The position numbers were made by a program, and so were the translations under genes. A stretch of 64,000 nt of DNA, taken from NCBI GenBank assembly GCA_023055355.1, contig JALJCS010000004.1, positions 17,576,001 to 17,640,000 of the forward strand. Reading direction: 5' to 3'. This stretch comes from Agelaius tricolor (taxonomy: Eukaryota > Chordata > Aves > Passeriformes > Icteridae). Within the stretch, counting starts at the first letter, position 1. Each line of letters begins with the position of its first letter. This document shows positions 58,604 through 64,000 of this stretch, piece by piece. Below the pieces are notes generated by a model. The model ran no database searches and was not told the origin of the DNA. It worked only from the letters and a program-made list of their open reading frames with translations.

Positions 58604-60271
58604 GACACATTTCTGGCAGCAATGCCCTTGACTTTTGGTACTGGGAAATGCTTTAAGGGATGTTTGTACTGTTCACATTTAAACATTATATAAAGTTATT
58701 TTCCCATTCTATGAATCTTATTATGAGTCAAATTCAATAGACTCAGTTCCTGTAAATGCAATGATTGTGCCAGAGTCAAGATTTAGCCTTCAGCAATCCA
58801 AGGTCTTCTCTAGCACCAGTCTCTCAAATCAAATCTTCAGACCTGATTCATAAAAACTCAGCAGGGTAAGTCTAGGTTAAGTACCTGCCTACCCCACAGT
58901 ATACTTAAAGTTACATTTGGTTCTAAGAATTTGAAAATTTGTCACACCATAATCAAACTGACTAAATAATTCACTTAGAATATATTCAGCAGGACTATCA
59001 TGTTAAAATTCCAAAATAACTTTCTTGTACCTTCTGCTTTTAAATATGGTGAAGTTGCAACTTGAAAGTTTGATTTTGAGCAATCTGAAAACTGAAAATT
59101 ATTGAGACACCGAAGACTAATCATGCACCTATGTAAAAATACGCTTCATTCTGTAACTAGGACAACCAGAAGCCAAACTAAGACATTAGTGAACCAAATG
59201 CTTGTGATTAATTTTACTAAAGGTAGTTATTATTTGATATTTCTAGGTCTGAATGGTAGCTGAGAGCTAAGGAGAGCGATTAAATGCTGAATTCAACCCA
59301 GATCAGTACGGCACTGCATTTAGTGGAATTCTTAAAATTTTGTTTTACTAGGCTGGGAGTGGCAAGGAAATAGGAACAGATCTTATATGCCAAAGTAGTA
59401 TCCACCAAAATGACTTTGAGAGTCTCACAAAATGACTTTACTTACCCATGTCTCACCATATTCCAGTTTAAATTTTCTCAGCTGCCACTTTTTTTCATAT
59501 ATAATGCTTGTTATTCCATGCTCTAACCTTCCTGTAGCCATGACCTGGGAAGTTTTCACTGTGATATCACTACCTATAAGAGAAGGTGTCTTTTTATCTT
59601 CGAATATTGCATATCATTTCAGTTAAAAGTCTGTTGCATAACCCTCTTAGGTGTCTTCAAGAAACCCACCTGCTTCCTATGTCCATTTTGGATTCCTAAA
59701 TATCCTGAAAAAATGTGACAAGATTTGGGTGTATGAATTTAAGGCACTAAATATACACCAAAATAGATATCTTAATTTTTTTACTACTTTCCTAGCTGTA
59801 GCTTTAATAACTTAGCAGCCACTTAGCTGCATGTTTTGGAAATTAAAGCTGATGCCAAGGAGACACAAAATGAAACTGCTTGACAGAAATACTGAATTTC
59901 CCAGACTATATTTCACAAACCGTGCCTCCAGGGGAATGTGGCTATTTTGAGCTGCTCTGTCAGCACAGCCAATTTGCCCTGCTCAGCATATCCTCTGGTG
60001 ATGCAAAGGGTGCACACATCGTGCCTAGATGCCCTGTGTTCGAGACAGCAGCACTGCGACAGTGCCTGCCCACACGGTGGGCTGCCAGCACATCCTGCCT
60101 GGCCACACATGAGCACACAGAGGCTTTTCTACATCACTGGGAGCCACACAGTCTCACAACTGTCCAGAAAGGAAGAGCATGTGTGCTGCTCAATACTCTG
60201 TTTGTGGATCCAGCCATGTTTTTGTCTCTGTTGCTCTGGTGGATTTGGCTTTCCCCTTTATGAAAAGGGCA

Positions 60272-60277
60272 AATAAA
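60272..60277 (+). terminator. Candidate poly(A) signal AATAAA, about 2.8 kb after stop
   Basis: AATAAACTGTAAAGCTGTTTGG. It is followed by a perfect 10-bp stem at 60305-60333. Confidence 0.35.
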
Positions 60278-60304
60278 CTGTAAAGCTGTTTGGATAGCGG
60301 CTCC

Positions 60305-60333
60305 AAACCAGTTGTCATTAGACCAACTGGTTT
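60305..60333 (+). other. Perfect 10-bp inverted repeat (stem-loop), loop 9
   Basis: AAACCAGTTG at 60305-60314 and its exact complement CAACTGGTTT at 60324-60333. It could fold in a long SHC3 3' UTR, or be a chance or fossil element terminus. Confidence 0.7.
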
Positions 60334-61256
60334 CACCAAGAACTAATTGAACCTGCTAGAGTGGCTGGGCTCACTTCTGTGAGGAGCCAACGCTGCCACC
60401 AATTTAAGAGAAGTAAAGGTAGTAAGATAGATTTAAATGCTGAGAAGTTAGCTGAAAACCTGACAACTGACAGCATAAAAATGTGAGTCTTTTAATGTTC
60501 ACCTCTGGTTTGGAGTACTTCACCTTTTTGATTATTTTTTATGCAATCTCAAAGACTAGATATTTGCTTGTGGTAATTCACTACTTGACTTCAAGAAGTG
60601 GGATTTTACTGAATGAAAAACATTTCTAGACTCAATAGAAATCACTGAGATTAGGTGATATTATAGTATCTTTTGTTGTTTTTCCAGTGAATAGCTGAGA
60701 AGTCAGAACTGGAACTCTAAATATCCTGCAAGACTGTCTACATTGGTTTTGAGTCTTATCTGATTAACAGTTTTGATTTCAGTCGTGTTGCAACTATAGG
60801 AATCAATGACTAAACAAAGAACACTTATATGTTAACCATGTGATTTTGATTACTTTTTATTGTGGATCTAGACTAATTATTAAGCTAATAGAATTCATCC
60901 AATGTTGCTGGCAGTGATAGGCTGCACATCTAGGTACACTCATGTTCCCAAACTATTCATTATTTCATATGCTTCAGAAGCATTGAAACCTGAAAATATG
61001 ATCTGAAAACTGAATTACCTTCTGACAAATGGGAGTTTGCTCAGAGTGAGAAATTGCAGCTTCCCTTTCCTTAATGCAAGAAGAGAATGTTCAAACTAAC
61101 CATACCTGGCTGGTCACCATATGAGAAGATGCAATTTCCATGGCTTAATGCCTGCCTTTTTTCCCAGTTATACAGTTGTTTCACTCCACTTCATTTCCTA
61201 CAGGTTCACAATGGTAGGTAACACTGGTTCTGCCAAAACCTGTCTGCCAGATATTC

Positions 61257-61262
61257 AATAAA
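61257..61262 (+). terminator. Candidate poly(A) signal AATAAA, about 3.8 kb after stop
   Basis: Canonical hexamer in AT-rich sequence (TTCAATAAAAGC). No independent support for use. Confidence 0.3.
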
Positions 61263-61540
61263 AGCTTGAACAAAGGACATAGTCCTGGGACCAAGACTTC
61301 AGTGCAAAATGTGCAAATGGAACAAAATGTTTTACAGTCTGGTAAATGTCACCTGCCAGCACTAAGTTTTCTATAGCCTATATTCATATTTTTTCCACAC
61401 TGTGAAATAATTTACTCACATTTCTTATCACCATGGTCCCCAGGCATCATATGCAGTAAGATGAGGAGAATTAAAAAAAAAAATATATACTGTAATGTGA
61501 TTGCTGCTGGCACATCAGTACCAGATATAATGTATTAATA

Positions 61541-61568
61541 ATCATTAATTAATTATCATTAATTAATC
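61541..61568 (+). repeat. Tandem copy of a 14-bp ATCATTAATTAAT motif
   Basis: ATCATTAATTAATT at 61541 and ATCATTAATTAATC at 61555, differing in the last base. They are rich in TAAT cores of the kind bound by homeodomain and POU proteins. Confidence 0.8.
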
Positions 61569-63286
61569 ATAAACATTTGATAACCATCAAAGTTTTCCAC
61601 TTTCTAGAAAATTTGCAGTTATCAGAGGGATAATTGGAATTTGTGAATACTCTGAAAAAAGATTACAAATTCCAATTTCAAGACTTCTTTCTTAGCTTCC
61701 AATGTTTATCCAAAATAAGTAGAACCAAGAATTTATATTAAGTAAACCATAATCCATATTTGCATAAATGAAGTCTAAGATGAAGTAAGAGACATAGTTC
61801 CCTTTTTATCTGCCTGACAGTTTCAAAATATGTCTGCATAAAGTCTAAATTCAGACATACCTTAGTGTACTGTCAAAACTGCTTTGACTTACACGGTCTC
61901 TTTTGCTCTAGCTGAGGTTTTCACTCTTCACACATTCATGTGAATTTCAAAGCTGTCAAAATAGTTGGTGAATTTCCACTTAGTGCTCTGTGATCAGCTG
62001 GACTTAACTCTACTCACTCACATACAGTGTCTGTGGACCTTGGTCATATCTGCATTGGATGCATCTGGAATGAGGGCATGCCCATGGAAAAGATAACGTG
62101 GACATACAATTTTCCTGCAGTTAAGCAGAGGCTTGGATAGAGAATGAAAAGCTGTCTTGGGAGAGAAAACTTCAGGGATAAGAAATGCGAAGCCTGGAAA
62201 CATGAGCCAGTAGGCATTTACACCACTAATGAGAATGGAGAGTTGTTGCCAAATTATAAGCATGCTAATTGGTTGATAGAGTTAAAGCAGAACCTCTGGG
62301 GATACAAAGCCTACTGCTCATCTCTTATTGAGACATTTATGTTCACAAGCCCTGATCTGTTCCTCTGCACACTCCAAAGTAAACATCTCCTAAGGCTTCC
62401 AGGGAGAAAATGCAGGGCTTTTTTTTTTTTTTTTTGTCTCAGTAATGGGGATAATATTTCAGAGCTACACATTTCTAGCAAAAGCACCATACAAAGAGAG
62501 AGTGTTTCAACCTTATTTGACAACACAACAGGTCATGGAAACCAAAAGAAGAAAGAAGCTAGAACTAGATGACTCATTCTGCTACCCTACTGTGTAAGAG
62601 AGAGTGCAGATGACTCAGAAAACAAAGGTAGCCTCAGAATTTAAGATTAAGATGCAGAGTTACACTTTATGTAGCTATCATGAAGATCAAATAAAGTCCA
62701 GGTCAAATGGAAGCTTTTTCCAGCAGTCCTCCTGCTTCTTCCATGAGGAACATGACATCAAACACACCCAGGCATACATTAATTCAAAATTACATTAAAT
62801 TTTCTATTAAGTGAAGAATGTGAAGATTATAATTAGTATATATTTGTGTCCTTTTTGTCTGGATTGCTGTGATAACTGCTTCTTAGTAAAGTCCTGCAGA
62901 GTTAAAACTTGAAAGAAGCTAGGTTTCTTCTTTTGAGGTCAATGTTTTTCTTTGCATTGTGTGGGCAGCAACAACAAAATTAAAAAGTGACTATTTTGCT
63001 GTAAAAAGAAGTTTTATTGTACAATTGTTATTTAATAATATTTATTACTTTTAGAAACATTTTTAACTGAGAATTGCAGGAAAAATAATGTATGTGGAAA
63101 TATTGTGATAATTTATATTCCTAACCACTTCTGTGAATCTCAAGTCTTTGCCTCTCTGCTGACTGTGATATTTTAGCTTTAGAGACAAATTTTGCCTCTG
63201 AGGAAGTCCTTGAGCAATGTAGTTTGGAATATAAGTGTCATGCAACTGTTTTCTGATTATTCAGTTTGTATATGTTTAAGCAAAGT

Positions 63287-63292
63287 AATAAA
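63287..63292 (+). terminator. Candidate distal poly(A) signal AATAAA, about 5.8 kb after stop
   Basis: Canonical hexamer (AGTAATAAAACAG) followed by moderately G/U-rich sequence. Another AATAAA lies at 62690. Either could end a long SHC3 3' UTR. Confidence 0.3.
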
Positions 63293-64000
63293 ACAGTGAG
63301 CACTATTACTAGATTGAAATGCATGTAAAGTGGGCTTGAGTCTATTCTTTTAAGCTCAGGTTCCTTAATGGAGTTTATTTGCTGGGTTTGGGATTGGGCT
63401 TGGGAGCCCAATCTGCATCTTGTGCCTTCCAACCTGAAGGGAGGCACCTTTTGGGGCAGAATATGTGCCATTTCAAAAGGTTCACCTGGATACTGAATAT
63501 TAGTAAGTCAATCAATTGCTCAACCCAGTAGAATCAGGGATGAACAATTTCAGAAGGCCAAATAGCACATGAGGACCTGGACCTCAGCTACAGTGACCTT
63601 ACACCACCACAGGAGCTCCATGTTCTTTGACAGAGACAACACACGTTTGTTTTCAACAAATACTACTTTTGCAAAAACACGCAAGTGTTAACACAGGCCC
63701 TCCTTCTGAGCCAGATGATGCCCTGTCCTGTAAAGGTAGCTTTCCTGCTTGGCACACTGAAGAGGTGAGAATAGAAAAGGGTAGTGCACTCCATGATGTG
63801 TCCGTGGGGACTGGCTGCAAGGACAAGAGCAGCCCCTTTGTGTGCTGGGGAGAGGACAATGTTGTCTCCATGTCAGCAGGAAGCTTAGCTCTGCTGAGCT
63901 CTAACCCCAGTCCTCTTCCTCCACTGACCACGTCTTCTTGCAATGGCCCTTCCTTCTCTTTTAACCACTTGGACACAAGCTGAGCCTAAGCATGCCCTAG

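Larger units (their letters stand above)
57906..64000. other. SHC3 distal 3' UTR or downstream flank, no second gene seen
   Basis: AT-rich unique sequence with several AATAAA hexamers. A GC-richer block at about 59.9-60.26 kb has overlapping open frames, and another lies at 63.35-64.0 kb; neither encodes a protein I recognise. In human the convergent neighbour is S1PR3 (single coding exon), but no receptor-like frame is present on the - strand here, so that gene, if conserved, lies beyond the right edge. Confidence 0.55.

Noticed and set aside
62144..62572. 142-codon + strand open frame downstream of SHC3
   Set aside because: It crosses a T17 run (poly-Phe) and ends in low-complexity Lys. 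It resembles nothing known and is probably random downstream sequence.
63627..63983. 118-codon frame near the right edge with a 107-codon frame on the other strand
   Set aside because: GC-richer composition opens both strands. No homology recognised. It could only be revived by sequence beyond the window.
1..64000. Search for tRNA, rRNA, microRNA hairpins, CRISPR arrays, phage or bacterial operons
   Set aside because: Nothing in the sequence supports any of these. The context is a eukaryotic intron-rich locus. A structured-RNA scan (Infernal/Rfam) was not possible here and would be needed to exclude small intronic RNAs.

Overview
This window is nuclear DNA from a vertebrate, almost certainly a bird. 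It is AT-rich, and the only confident gene is split by GT-AG introns. Its clearest dispersed repeats are CR1 LINE fragments carrying the avian-type 3' end, seen here as the complement (CATAGAATGGTTTGGGTTGG at about 30.6 kb and a related copy at 36.3 kb). There are no operons, bacterial ribosome sites, CRISPR arrays or phage genes. The species cannot be fixed from the sequence alone. If bird-human synteny holds (human 9q to avian Z), this is probably part of chromosome Z; that is inference.

The window holds one complete protein-coding gene on the + strand: SHC3 (N-Shc/Rai/ShcC), a neuronal phosphotyrosine adaptor. Twelve coding exons were assembled by reading frame and splice sites: 6176-6715, 22028-22098, 34156-34219, 36896-37015, 40139-40192, 44383-44434, 48449-48575, 49635-49788, 50767-50863, 51721-51915, 54040-54335 and 57356-57484. 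All junctions keep frame, all introns are GT-AG, and the predicted protein is 632 residues. The domain order is CH2 (about 1-167), PTB (about 168-345), CH1 (about 346-536, with the Grb2-type sites Y363/Y364 and Y450) and SH2 (about 537-628). PTB phosphotyrosine-pocket residues (R192, S276, K294, R300) and the SH2 FLVR arginine (R560) are intact, so the gene looks functional.

Layout: 1-6.1 kb is upstream flank or 5' UTR, including a CpG-enriched block at about 4.02-4.56 kb that could be the promoter or a noncoding first exon. From 6.2 to 57.5 kb lies SHC3, with two large first introns (15.3 and 12.1 kb) and shorter later ones (0.9-4.2 kb). The introns hold CR1 remnants, G/T-rich tracts, a compound ATT/TAG microsatellite and a pure (CTG)21 tract. 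From 57.5 to 64 kb is SHC3 3' UTR and downstream flank with several AATAAA signals and no convincing second gene.

I found no evidence of a new multi-gene system. The most interesting points are: a p52-type N-terminal motif shared with SHC1/SHC2 that appears degraded in mammalian SHC3; a five-codon upstream ORF ending 6 bases before the start codon; a weak exon 1 donor that could give a CH2-only product; and the uninterrupted intronic CTG tract.
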